From: Azospirillum rugosum
Lineage (GTDB): Bacteria > Pseudomonadota > Alphaproteobacteria > Azospirillales > Azospirillaceae
NCBI RefSeq assembly: GCF_017876155.1
Contig: NZ_JAGINP010000031.1
Location: 34,287-98,286, forward strand
Length of the DNA stretch: 64,000 nucleotides
Direction of reading: 5' to 3'
Shown: piece by piece, positions 7,356 to 15,030 of the stretch
Numbering within the stretch: the first letter of the stretch is position 1
Layout: every line of letters starts with the position of its first letter
The notes under the pieces: model-generated
The model's input: only the letters and a program-made list of their open reading frames with translations
What the model was told of the DNA's origin: nothing
The model's database searches: none
Program-made: the position numbers and the translations under genes

Positions 7356-8123
7356 ATGACGACGACACGCCCCCAGGCCTCAGCCCGTGTCCCGAACGTG
7401 GCCTGCCTTGACTGCACGCTGCGGCGGACACGGCTGTTCAAGCCGCTGGATGACGGCGAGCTGCAATACGTCGCCGAACTGCGGGAACGGCAGCTGTCCC
7501 GCCCGGCCGGGGCGCGCCTGCTGCAACCCGGCCCGGCCGGCGGCTACATCTACACGCTCTATTCGGGCTGGGCCTTCCGCTCCATCCGGCTGGCCGACGG
7601 GTCGCGGCAGATCCTGGAATTCCTGCTGCCGGGGGATGTCTTCGGCCTGCACGTCGCCCTGGTCGGCGACTGGGACTACGAGGTCACCGCGCTGACCCCC
7701 GTCCTGCTCTGCCGGCTGCGCGCGCCCAGTCTGGAGGATCTTTGCGCGCGCTTCCCCGCGCTGAACCGGGCCCTGATCCACACGCTGGTGGAGGACAAGC
7801 GGCGCGCCGACAGCCGGCTGGCCGTGCTGGGCCGCACGCTGGGGCCGCAGCGCATCGCCTACCTGATGCTGGAACTGGCCGAGCGCCTGGAAATGGCGGG
7901 GCAACTGACCGACGGTTGCTGCGAGTTCCCCCTGCGCCGCCGCCACCTCGCCGACGCGACCGGGCTGTCGGGCACGCATGTGAACCGCTCCCTGGCGGAA
8001 CTGCGCGACCGGCGCATGGCCCACGTCGCGGAGGGGCGGCTGACCATCCTGGACCGGGACCTGCTGACGGGCTTCGCCGGATACGCACCGCTGTCGCAAC
8101 GGGTGCAGAGGTTGATTTTGTGA
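7356..8123 (+). CDS. Crp/Fnr-family transcription regulator
   Basis: 255-residue regulator: cyclic-nucleotide-like beta barrel at about 25-150 (LLQPGPAGGYIYTLYSGWAF, LLPGDVFGL), dimer helix (RIAYLMLELAERL) and a C-terminal winged helix with RRRHLADATGLSGTHVNRSLAEL. Cysteines 17, 20 and 119 align with three of the four cluster ligands of FNR; the expected third N-terminal one (position 26) is Arg. A normal 4Fe-4S FNR cluster is therefore unlikely. The ATG at 7356 follows GAAGGAAC. The gene is divergent from the protease gene and convergent with acoC across repeat copy 2. Target genes cannot be named. Confidence 0.88.
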   Translation: MTTTRPQASARVPNVACLDCTLRRTRLFKPLDDGELQYVAELRERQLSRPAGARLLQPGPAGGYIYTLYSGWAFRSIRLADGSRQILEFLLPGDVFGLHVALVGDWDYEVTALTPVLLCRLRAPSLEDLCARFPALNRALIHTLVEDKRRADSRLAVLGRTLGPQRIAYLMLELAERLEMAGQLTDGCCEFPLRRRHLADATGLSGTHVNRSLAELRDRRMAHVAEGRLTILDRDLLTGFAGYAPLSQRVQRLIL

Positions 8124-8136
8124 GGGGGGAGAGGTT

Positions 8137-8238
8137 GCGTTGGGCCCCCCTCCCAACCTCCCCCCACCTTCGGCGGGGGAAGGAGTTAATCCCCTCCCCC
8201 GCGAAGTGGGGGAGGGTTAGGGTGGGGGCCCGGCGCGA
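8137..8238. repeat. Intergenic compound palindrome, copy 2 (class A)
   Basis: Outer arms GCGTTGGGCCCCCC and GGGGGCCCGGCGCGA around two hairpins, the second again with a GCGAAGT loop. Lies between the convergent crp/fnr-like gene and acoC. Confidence 0.85.
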
Positions 8239-8264
8239 CCACGCACCGGCTCCCGTTGCAGAAT

Positions 8265-9389
8265 TTACCCTCTGCCAATATGCTCCTTCAGCAGGGCGTT
8301 CACGGTGCCGGCCGCCTCCATCTGCACCATGTGGCCGGCGTTGGGGATCACCTCCGTCCGGGCGTTGGAGCCCAGCGCGGTGGCATGGGCGGCCGGGATG
8401 ATCCGGTCCTCCTTCCCCCACACGACCAGCGTCGGCTTGCCCGCGGCGGCCACATCGCCGCCGAGCACGCTCGCCTGTTCCCCGTTCGCGAACAGGGCCC
8501 CGGACAGCGCCCGCAGCGCGCCGTCGACCCCGTCCAGCCGCTTGTACTTCAGCAGATCCTCGACCAGCTGGCGGCTGACGAGGCTGGTGTCGGCGAACAG
8601 CTGCTCCAGCACCGGCTTCAGGTCGCGCCGTCCCGTGGCCGCGACGAAGCCTTGGATGTAGGCCTGGTTGATCTCCCGCCCCAGCCCGGCCGAGGCGATG
8701 AGCGCCAGCGAGTCCACGCGGTCCGGCGCGTCGAGCGCCGTCCGCATGGACACCGCCCCGCCCATGGAATGCCCGACCAGGTGGGCGGAGCCGATGCCAA
8801 CCGTGTCCATGAACCCCAGCAACGCCGCCGACAGGCCGGCCAGCGACGGGTCGGCGATGGCCTTGGTGGACTGCCCATGGCCCGGCAGGTCCAGCGCGTA
8901 GACCGTGGCCTTCTCCGCCAGCGCGTCGATGGTGAACAGCCAGTTGTCGAGGTCGCCGCCGAAGCCGTGCACCAGCAGAACCGTCGGGCCGCCGTCGCCC
9001 CGCTTGGCGTAGCGGAGCGTCCCGGCCGGCGTGTCGGCGAAGAGGTATTGCGGGCCAGCGTCCTCCCCGCCCTCCTCGTCGTCTCCCTTCGGCACGGCGA
9101 AGCCGGCGACGAAGGCGTCCACCTCCGCGTCCGGCACGTCGGGGTCGGCCAGCACGGCGATCAGCGATTTCACCGGGTAGACGTTGCCGGGCTCCGCCAG
9201 GACCCGGCGCAGCGTGCCGGCGTCGCCGGCCTCCACCACGTTGGTGATCTTGTCGGTTTCGACCTCCAGCAGATCGTCGCCGACGTTGACGGTCGATCCC
9301 GGCTGCTTCAGCCAGCCGGTGATCTTGCCCTCCGACATGGACAGGCCCCATTTCGGCATGACGATGGGCTTGATGCGGTCAGTTTGCAT
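8265..9389 (-). CDS. acoC: Acetoin dehydrogenase E2 component (lipoyl-alpha/beta hydrolase fusion)
   Basis: 374-residue dihydrolipoyl acetyltransferase of the acetoin cleavage complex, which passes the acetyl group to CoA. The N-terminal lipoyl domain (1-80) carries the modified lysine at 47 in VETDKITN. Instead of the usual E2 core, the C-terminal part is an alpha/beta hydrolase with HGFGGDLDNW, nucleophile Ser208 in GHSMGG, Asp in WGKEDRIIP and His in NAGHMVQ. This architecture is the AcoC hallmark. No peripheral-subunit binding domain and no E3 gene are visible here. Last gene of acoXABC. Confidence 0.94.
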   Translation of the reverse strand: MQTDRIKPIVMPKWGLSMSEGKITGWLKQPGSTVNVGDDLLEVETDKITNVVEAGDAGTLRRVLAEPGNVYPVKSLIAVLADPDVPDAEVDAFVAGFAVPKGDDEEGGEDAGPQYLFADTPAGTLRYAKRGDGGPTVLLVHGFGGDLDNWLFTIDALAEKATVYALDLPGHGQSTKAIADPSLAGLSAALLGFMDTVGIGSAHLVGHSMGGAVSMRTALDAPDRVDSLALIASAGLGREINQAYIQGFVAATGRRDLKPVLEQLFADTSLVSRQLVEDLLKYKRLDGVDGALRALSGALFANGEQASVLGGDVAAAGKPTLVVWGKEDRIIPAAHATALGSNARTEVIPNAGHMVQMEAAGTVNALLKEHIGRG

Positions 9390-9405
9390 GAAAGGCGGCT
9401 CCGGG

Positions 9406-10443
9406 TCAGGCGGCGATGCTGCGGGGCGAGGTGCCGGTGGGGGCCAGCGTCCGCCGCGCCGCGTCGGCGATGGCGGCCGCGTTCGGGATGTAGAGGTCTT
9501 CCAGCACCGGGGAGAAGGGAACCGGTACGTGCGGCGCCGTCACCATCTGCACCCCGGCCTTCAGCGCGCCGAAGGCGTTCTGCCCGACGAAGGCGGCGAC
9601 GTCCGACGCGATGCTGCAGCGCGGGTGCGCCTCATCGACGACGACCAGCCGGCCGGTGCGCTCCACGCTGTCGATCACCGTGTCCCAGTCGATGGGCGAC
9701 AGGGTGCGCAGGTCGATGACCTCCGCCTCCACCTTGTCCTTGGCCAGGGCCTCGGCGGCCTCCATGGCGCGGTGGACGGTCAGGCCGTAGCTGACGATGG
9801 TCACGTCGCCGCCGTCGCGCAGCACGTTCGCCTCGCCGAAGGGGATGGCGTAGGATTCGGCCGGGACGTCGCATTCCAGCCCGTACAGGTTCTTGTGCTC
9901 GCAGAAGATGACCGGGTCGTTGTCGCGGATCGACTGGATCAGCAGGCCCTTGGCGTCGTAGGCGTTGGACGGGCAGACCACCTTCACGCCGGGGATGTGG
10001 GTGAAGATGGGGGTCAGCATCTGCGAATGCTGGGCCGCCGCGCGGAAGCCGGCGCCGACCATGGCGCGGATGACCACCGGCGTCTCCGCCTTGCCGCCGA
10101 ACATGTAGCGGAACTTGGCCGCCTGGTTGAAGATCTGGTCGAAACAGACGCCCATGAAGTCGATGAACATCAGCTCCGCCACCGGCCGCAAGCCGCAGGT
10201 CGCAGCGCCGATAGCCGCGCCGATGTAGGCGGATTCCGACAGCGGCGTGTCCATCAGCCGGTTGCCGTGCTTGGCGTGCAGCCCCTTGGTGACGCCCAGC
10301 ACGCCGCCCCAGGCGTCGTCCTCGCCGGGGGAGCCGGTGCCGCCGACGATGTCCTCCCCCATCACGATGACGGACGGGTCGCGGGTCATCTCCAGGTCCA
10401 GCGCCTCGTTGATCGCCTGCTTCATGCTGATCTTGCGGGCCAT
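9406..10443 (-). CDS. acoB: Acetoin dehydrogenase E1 beta subunit
   Basis: 345 residues, transketolase central and C-terminal domains. Typical E1-beta stretches are present: QAINEALDLEMTRDPSVIVMGEDI, PLSESAYIGAAIGAATCGLRPVAELMF and VVDEAHPRCSIASDVAAFV. With AcoA it forms the TPP enzyme that cleaves acetoin to acetaldehyde and enzyme-bound acetyl. The ATG follows CGGAGGAACGAACC. The spacing to acoA (27 bases) and acoC (16 bases) indicates one operon. Confidence 0.94.
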   Translation of the reverse strand: MARKISMKQAINEALDLEMTRDPSVIVMGEDIVGGTGSPGEDDAWGGVLGVTKGLHAKHGNRLMDTPLSESAYIGAAIGAATCGLRPVAELMFIDFMGVCFDQIFNQAAKFRYMFGGKAETPVVIRAMVGAGFRAAAQHSQMLTPIFTHIPGVKVVCPSNAYDAKGLLIQSIRDNDPVIFCEHKNLYGLECDVPAESYAIPFGEANVLRDGGDVTIVSYGLTVHRAMEAAEALAKDKVEAEVIDLRTLSPIDWDTVIDSVERTGRLVVVDEAHPRCSIASDVAAFVGQNAFGALKAGVQMVTAPHVPVPFSPVLEDLYIPNAAAIADAARRTLAPTGTSPRSIAA

Positions 10444-10470
10444 GGTTCGTTCCTCCGATTTTTGCAGGCT

Positions 10471-11454
10471 TTAGTAGGCGACGTAGACGTCGGTCAGCAG
10501 CTCGGCCGGGGCCGGCAGCGGGGCGGACTTGGCGGCGCGGACGGCGTCCTCGATCAGGTCCAGAACCTCTTTGTCGATGGCCTCCAGCTCGGCGCGGGAG
10601 ATCACGCCGGCCTCGATCACGCGTTCGGCGAAGATCTTGATGCAGTCGCGGCTGGCGCGGATCGCCTCCACCTCGCCCTTGGCGCGGTAGGTCTGGGCGT
10701 CGCCTTCGAAATGGCCGTAGAAGCGGACCATGTTGCATTCCAGCAGCGCCGGCCCGCCGCCCTCGCGCGCCCGCCGGATGATCTCGCCCGCCGCCTCGTA
10801 GACCGCGAAGAAGTCGGTGCCGTCCACCGTGACGCCCGGCAGGCCGAAGCCGCTGGCGCGGTCGATGTAGGAGTCCACCGCCACCGCCCAGTCGCGCGCC
10901 GTGGATTCGGCGTAGCCGTTGTTCTCCACCACGAAGATGGCCGGCAGGTTCCACACGGCGGCGAGGTTCAGGCTTTCCAGGAACATGCCCTGGTTGGAGG
11001 CGCCGTCGCCGACGAAGCTGATGCCGACCCCGCCGTCGCCGCGCACCTTGGCTGCCAGCGCGGCCCCGCAGGCCAGCGGCGCCCCGGCGCCCAGGATGCC
11101 GTTCGCGCCCATCATGCCCTTGGACAGGTCGGCGATGTGCATCGACCCGCCCTTGCCCCGGCAGGCGCCGGTGGAGCGGCCGTAGATCTCCGCCATCATC
11201 TCGTGCACGTCCACGCCCTTGGCGATGCAGTGCCCGTGGCCGCGGTGGGTGGAGGCGATGCGGTCGTTGTCCTTCAGGTGCATCATGATTCCGGCGGCGC
11301 TGGCCTCCTCACCGGCGTAGAGGTGCACGAAGCCGGGGATGTCGCCCTTGGCGAAGTCGATGTGCAGCCGTTCCTCGAACTCGCGGATGGTCCGCATGAT
11401 CCGGTAGGCTTTGAGCAGGTCGTCGCGGTCGAGCGGGAAAGGATTCTCGGTCAC
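10471..11454 (-). CDS. acoA: Acetoin dehydrogenase E1 alpha subunit
   Basis: 327 residues, TPP-binding E1 alpha. The thiamine motif runs from GDGASNQGMF to VVENNGYA, the standard GDG-N25-30-NN spacing. HRGHGHCIAKG and GKGGSMHIADLSKGMMGANGI are the usual E1-alpha active-site segments. The start is GTG at 11454 with GGGGAG upstream. Partners with AcoB; placed second in the operon after acoX. Confidence 0.95.
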   Translation of the reverse strand: MTENPFPLDRDDLLKAYRIMRTIREFEERLHIDFAKGDIPGFVHLYAGEEASAAGIMMHLKDNDRIASTHRGHGHCIAKGVDVHEMMAEIYGRSTGACRGKGGSMHIADLSKGMMGANGILGAGAPLACGAALAAKVRGDGGVGISFVGDGASNQGMFLESLNLAAVWNLPAIFVVENNGYAESTARDWAVAVDSYIDRASGFGLPGVTVDGTDFFAVYEAAGEIIRRAREGGGPALLECNMVRFYGHFEGDAQTYRAKGEVEAIRASRDCIKIFAERVIEAGVISRAELEAIDKEVLDLIEDAVRAAKSAPLPAPAELLTDVYVAY

Positions 11455-11490
11455 GGTGTTTCTCCCCTTCTTGGTTTTTGGGCTTGATTG

Positions 11491-12552
11491 TTAAGCGGTC
11501 GCCGGCAACGGCGCCGGGGCACCGGCCAGCAGCCGGTTCTGGGCGGCGAACCGCATGCAGCCGCCCACGTTGACGGTGCGGAAGGCGTCGTCCCTGAGCG
11601 TCAGGGACACGCGGTCGCGCGCCGAAAAAGAGACCTCGCGCTCGCCGTCCAGCGCGATGGAGCCGGCCTTGATCTCCGGCACGAAGGGCACGCCGGCCGG
11701 CATGCGGCGCCAGTCGGTGACGCCGACGGGGGTGATCATGCCCGGCGCGATGGGCGCGTGCAGGATCGTGCCGCAGGTGCCCGCCTGCCGCTGCTCCGGC
11801 GTGGCGAGGCGGACCATCAGGCCGCCGCTCTCGTCGCGGGCGACGGGCTCCAGCAGGCCGGCGATGGCGGACATGCCGATCACCTCCGGGTCGGCGAAGG
11901 TCACGAACAGCTCCCGGAAATTCTCCGTCCGGTAGAGCGCGCGGGCGCCGATGTAGCGCTCCGTCACCAGCGCCACGTCGACCAGCGCGATTTCCCGCAG
12001 CTCCCCGCCGTTGACGCAGACGTCGATGCGCTTGTTGGCGGCGAAGGCAACGGGGGCGGGGACCTTGCCGGTGACGGCGAGGCCGGTGGCCAGCCCGGTG
12101 ATGGTCGGCTCCCGGTGTTCGGGGAAGGCGTTGTTGGTGCCGGTGGAGATGCCGGCGATGGGGATGCTCCCGCAATGGGCGACCACGGCGCGGTGCGTGC
12201 CGTCGCCGCCCAGCACGACGATGGCCGCCACGCCTGCCTGCCGCATGGCCGCGGCGGCGCGGTGCGTGTCGGCGACGGTGCCAGTCACCGGCATGTCGAC
12301 GAGGTGGATGGCCGGGTAGGGCGTGTCGCCATGCGCGCGGGCGCGGACAACGCCGCGCTCCACATGGCCGCGGATGCCGCCCTTCTCCGGCATCATCAGG
12401 ACGTCCGTCACCCCGCAGGCGCGGAGTGCTGCCAGCACGCGCAGGACGATGTTCGCTCGGTCGGTGATCTGCAGGCTCGCCGCGTTGGCGACGACCCGGC
12501 GGATGTCGCGGGCGGAGACGGGGTTGGCGATGATGCCGACGACGGGGGCCAC
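11491..12552 (-). CDS. acoX: AcoX, ATP-NAD kinase-like protein of the acetoin operon
   Basis: 353-residue protein of the AcoX family, related to NAD/diacylglycerol kinases. The kinase-fold signature is visible as VVLGGDGTHRAV followed by GISTGTNNAFP. AcoX is regularly first in aco operons, but its role in acetoin catabolism is not established. The frame is open far upstream, through the whole aco control region, so the true start had to be chosen: GTG at 12552 has GGAAGGGAG nine bases before it and lies 39 bases from a sigma-54 promoter. Proteins beginning upstream would be translated across that promoter and are rejected. Confidence 0.9.
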   Translation of the reverse strand: MAPVVGIIANPVSARDIRRVVANAASLQITDRANIVLRVLAALRACGVTDVLMMPEKGGIRGHVERGVVRARAHGDTPYPAIHLVDMPVTGTVADTHRAAAAMRQAGVAAIVVLGGDGTHRAVVAHCGSIPIAGISTGTNNAFPEHREPTITGLATGLAVTGKVPAPVAFAANKRIDVCVNGGELREIALVDVALVTERYIGARALYRTENFRELFVTFADPEVIGMSAIAGLLEPVARDESGGLMVRLATPEQRQAGTCGTILHAPIAPGMITPVGVTDWRRMPAGVPFVPEIKAGSIALDGEREVSFSARDRVSLTLRDDAFRTVNVGGCMRFAAQNRLLAGAPAPLPATA

Positions 12553-12590
12553 GCTGCACTCCCTTCCAACTTCTGCGTCGGGGAGGGCAT

Positions 12591-12607
12591 TGCAGCGGGC
12601 GTGCCAG
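12591..12607 (-). promoter_or_regulatory. Sigma-54 (-24/-12) promoter of acoXABC
   Basis: On the minus strand CTGGCACGCCCGCTGCA has GG and GC separated by exactly 10 bases and matches TGGCAC-N5-TTGC closely. The start of transcription would be near 12580, about 28 bases before the acoX GTG. AcoR, a sigma-54 activator, is encoded next door. Confidence 0.85.
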
Positions 12608-12695
12608 TTTGTTGGCAGGGCGGACTGTCTTTGAAATCCGGGGGTTGGCGGGGGTGCGGGGTGGGGCGGTGTTGCGCGGACTGTTGCAGGCGGAT

Positions 12696-12709
12696 GCCAC
12701 AGGTGTGGC
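12696..12709. promoter_or_regulatory. Candidate AcoR upstream activator site
   Basis: GCCACA-GG-TGTGGC, a perfect 6-bp inverted repeat about 90 bases beyond the -24 element and roughly 120 bases from the predicted transcription start. That distance is typical for enhancer sites of sigma-54 activators. Only one clear copy was seen. Confidence 0.45.
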
Positions 12710-12722
12710 GTGGGGGACGTGA

Positions 12723-12840
12723 ATTCACCACAGAGACACGGAGACACGGAGAATTTTGAAAGGTTCGGGCTCTCGTGATTGCGTCGATGATCGAGGCCGT
12801 TGCTAAAAGATCTCTGTGTCTCCGTGTCTCTGTGGTGAAT
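12723..12840. repeat. 30-bp inverted repeat with 58-base spacer
   Basis: Left arm 12723-12752 and right arm 12811-12840 are reverse complements at 29 of 30 positions. The arms begin ATTCACCACAGAGACACGG and contain internal GAGACACGG repeats. A related single arm lies at 14908-14939. This is a dispersed intergenic repeat type, not a transposase-bearing element. Confidence 0.85.
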
Positions 12841-12854
12841 CGCTCTCCAGCCCG

Positions 12855-14771
12855 TCACTCCCGATGCGGCGGCACGATCCCGTAGCGGCGCATCTGCCGG
12901 TGCACCGTGGAGCGGTCCACGCCCATCTCCCGCGCCACGGCCGACACGTTCCAGTGCATCCGCCGCAGTGCCTCGCGCAGGCGGTCGGCCTGACCGTCGC
13001 CATCCACCGGAGCCGGCCAAGCCTCGTACTCGCCGCTGCGCTGCACCGGGTCGGGCAGGTCGTCCAGTTCGATGCGCCCGCCCTCGCAGACCGCGCAGGC
13101 GTAGTCGAGGACGTTGACCAGTTCCCGCACGTTGCCGGGCCAGCTGTAGGCGCGCAGCGCCTCCAGCGCCGGGGCGGTGAGGGCGTAGTCGACCGCTTCG
13201 CGCTCCACCCGTTCGGCCAGCAGCCGCCCGATCAGCCAGTCGAGGTCGCCGCGCTGGCGCAGCGGCGGCAGGGTGAAGACGGCGCCGTTCAACCGGAAAT
13301 ACAGGTCGTCGCGGAAGGAGCCGGCCTTCACGAGGTCGATCAGGTTGCGGTGAGTCGCCGCGATCACCCGCACGTCCACCGACACGGCGCGGGTCCGCCC
13401 GACCGGAGTCACCTCCCGCTCCGCCAGCACGCGCAGCAGGCGCGTCTGCGAGGACAGCGGCATATCGCCGATCTCGTCCAGGAACAGGGTGCCGCCGTCG
13501 GCCTCCAGCACCAGCCCCTTCTTGCCGCGCGCGGCCGCGCCGGTGAAGGAGCCGGGCTCGTGCCCGAACAGCTCGCTCTCGATCAGCGATTCCGGCAGGG
13601 CGGCGCAGTTCACCGCGACGAAGGGCTTGCGGGCGCGCACGCTCGCCCGGTGCAGGGCCTTGGCGAAATGCTCCTTGCCGGTCCCGGTCTCGCCGTGGAT
13701 CAGCAGGCTCATGCGGGTGTTCACCAGCTTCGCCGCGCGCCCCAGCATGGATTTCAGCGCCGGGTCGCCGCCCGACACGGCCTGGAGCGGTTCCGGCAGC
13801 GTGGTCTCTTCGACGGGGCGAGGGCGCGGCACCGCGACGGCCGGCGGCGGCATGGCCTGCGCGAACAGGGAGGTGCCGCAGCGCCTCAGCCGCAGCGTGC
13901 GTTGGTCGGACGGCATGGAGCGGACGAAACGCACGAGGTCGTCCACCTCCGCCTCGAACAGGTCGGCGAAGGACCGACCGAGCAGAGGCGCCCCACTGTT
14001 GTCGCCGGGCAGGAGGACCTGGGCGGCACGGTGGTTGAATCCGATGATGCGCCCGGCCCCGTCCAGCGCGATGACCACGTCCGGATCGACCTCCGCGAAC
14101 TCCTGCGAGGCGGAGAGCTTGACCACCCACTCCCGCCGGAAGTTGTTGTAGAGGTTGGCGTTTTCGATCTTGTGCGTGTAGGCGCGGACCATCTGGAGCG
14201 CCAGATGCTGGCTGATCTTCGGCTCCGGCGAGCGCAGGGCGGAGATGTCCAGCACGGCGGCCAGCTCCCCGCCGCTGTCGTAGACGGGCGAGGCCGTGCA
14301 GGTCAGGCCGATGTGGGTGGCGTCGAAATGGTCGGTCTGGTGGACGGTCAGCGGCTCGCCCGTGGCGATGCAGGTGCCGACCGCGCAGGTGCCGGCGCGC
14401 CCCTCGTTCCAGTCCGCCCCCAGATAGAGCCCGGCGCGGCGCAGGTGGTTGTCGAAGGTCGGGTCGCCGATGAAATCGACGGTGATGCCGTTGCTGTCGG
14501 TCAGCAGCAGCACATAGCCCATGCCGGCCACTTGGCGGTACAGCGCCTCCAGCCCGAAGCGGGCCATGCGCAGGAACTCGTCCATGGCGTCGCGGTGCAC
14601 GCGCAGCCGGTCTTGCGGCAGGATGTAGGCCTCGCGCCGCACCGCCGGGTCGAGCTTGTGGTCGGCGACGCAGCGGCGCCACGAGTCCTGGATGACGGCG
14701 TCGCGTGCCGAGGCCACGCCGCCCGAAACGCGGACAAGCTCGTCGATGTGCGCCGTCTGCGCGCGGTCCAT
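12855..14771 (-). CDS. acoR: Sigma-54-dependent activator of acetoin catabolism
   Basis: 638-residue enhancer-binding protein. N-terminal GAF-type sensor (about 70-200, NEGRAGTCAVGTCIATGEPL), a PAS-like stretch near 230-300, an AAA+ domain (about 330-560) with Walker A GETGTGKE, Walker B GGTLFLDEIGDMP and the loop EPGSFTGAA, then a Fis-type helix-turn-helix (VSAVAREMGVDRSTVHRQMRRYG). The sigma-54 contact loop reads GSFTGA instead of GAFTGA. The start is the ATG at 14771 with GGGAGGA. It is encoded upstream of acoX in the same direction; the sigma-54 promoter in between is its obvious target. Confidence 0.94.
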   Translation of the reverse strand: MDRAQTAHIDELVRVSGGVASARDAVIQDSWRRCVADHKLDPAVRREAYILPQDRLRVHRDAMDEFLRMARFGLEALYRQVAGMGYVLLLTDSNGITVDFIGDPTFDNHLRRAGLYLGADWNEGRAGTCAVGTCIATGEPLTVHQTDHFDATHIGLTCTASPVYDSGGELAAVLDISALRSPEPKISQHLALQMVRAYTHKIENANLYNNFRREWVVKLSASQEFAEVDPDVVIALDGAGRIIGFNHRAAQVLLPGDNSGAPLLGRSFADLFEAEVDDLVRFVRSMPSDQRTLRLRRCGTSLFAQAMPPPAVAVPRPRPVEETTLPEPLQAVSGGDPALKSMLGRAAKLVNTRMSLLIHGETGTGKEHFAKALHRASVRARKPFVAVNCAALPESLIESELFGHEPGSFTGAAARGKKGLVLEADGGTLFLDEIGDMPLSSQTRLLRVLAEREVTPVGRTRAVSVDVRVIAATHRNLIDLVKAGSFRDDLYFRLNGAVFTLPPLRQRGDLDWLIGRLLAERVEREAVDYALTAPALEALRAYSWPGNVRELVNVLDYACAVCEGGRIELDDLPDPVQRSGEYEAWPAPVDGDGQADRLREALRRMHWNVSAVAREMGVDRSTVHRQMRRYGIVPPHRE

Positions 14772-14778
14772 CGTCGAT

Positions 14779-14816
14779 CCTCCCAAGCCGATTTTTGTGG
14801 CTTGGTTTGCCAAGCC
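14779..14816 (-). promoter_or_regulatory. acoR leader with three GGCTTGG segments (possible switch)
   Basis: On the minus strand GGCTTGG-CAAA-CCAAGCC forms a perfect 7-bp hairpin (14799-14816), and a second GGCTTGG follows nine bases later, running straight into the ribosome site GGGAGGA. The middle CCAAGCC can pair with either copy, so the two structures exclude each other. It could equally be a protein operator. Confidence 0.45.
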
Positions 14817-14907
14817 AACAGTTTGCGGCGATGGTATCAACGGGCTGAAGCTTGGCGCAACCTGGGCAAAAGCATCATTTCGGGGCGGGCGTCGGGCGGT
14901 CGGAGGG

Positions 14908-14939
14908 ATTCACCACCAAGACACCAAAGCACCAAGAGG
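14908..14939. repeat. Single arm related to the 12723 inverted repeat
   Basis: The segment begins ATTCACCACCAAGACACC and continues with ACCAAGAGG. It resembles one arm of the 30-bp repeat in the aco spacer. No partner arm was found nearby. Confidence 0.6.
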
Positions 14940-14972
14940 AGCCGTTGCGCTTCCCCGCCAAGTATATCATCT

Positions 14973-15001
14973 TTGAAAATGTTGGTATAACAAACAATAC
15001 T
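14973..15001 (+). promoter_or_regulatory. Probable pobA promoter
   Basis: TTGAAA (14973-14978) and AATACT (14996-15001) are separated by 17 bases, in the most AT-rich part of the spacer, 29 bases before the pobA ATG. The spacer contains GTTGGTATAACAAAC, a near-palindrome that could bind a regulator. Confidence 0.5.
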
Positions 15002-15030
15002 GACCGCCACCCGAGGGGAGGAGACGGAGC

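Larger units (their letters stand above)
12553..12854. other. aco control region, 302 bases without a gene
   Basis: Spacer between acoR and acoX. It holds the sigma-54 promoter (12591-12607), a 6-bp palindrome suitable as enhancer site (12696-12709), and a nearly perfect 30-bp inverted repeat (12723-12752 and 12811-12840). No ORF with a ribosome site was seen. Confidence 0.8.

Noticed and set aside
12723..12840. The 30-bp inverted repeat as ends of an insertion sequence.
   Set aside because: Only 58 bases lie between the arms, with no transposase and no visible target duplication.
11491..14682. A 1,063-codon minus-strand frame covering acoX and most of acoR.
   Set aside because: Only its last 353 codons (acoX) are protein-like. 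The rest is an out-of-frame reading of acoR plus the promoter spacer; a sigma-54 promoter lies inside it.
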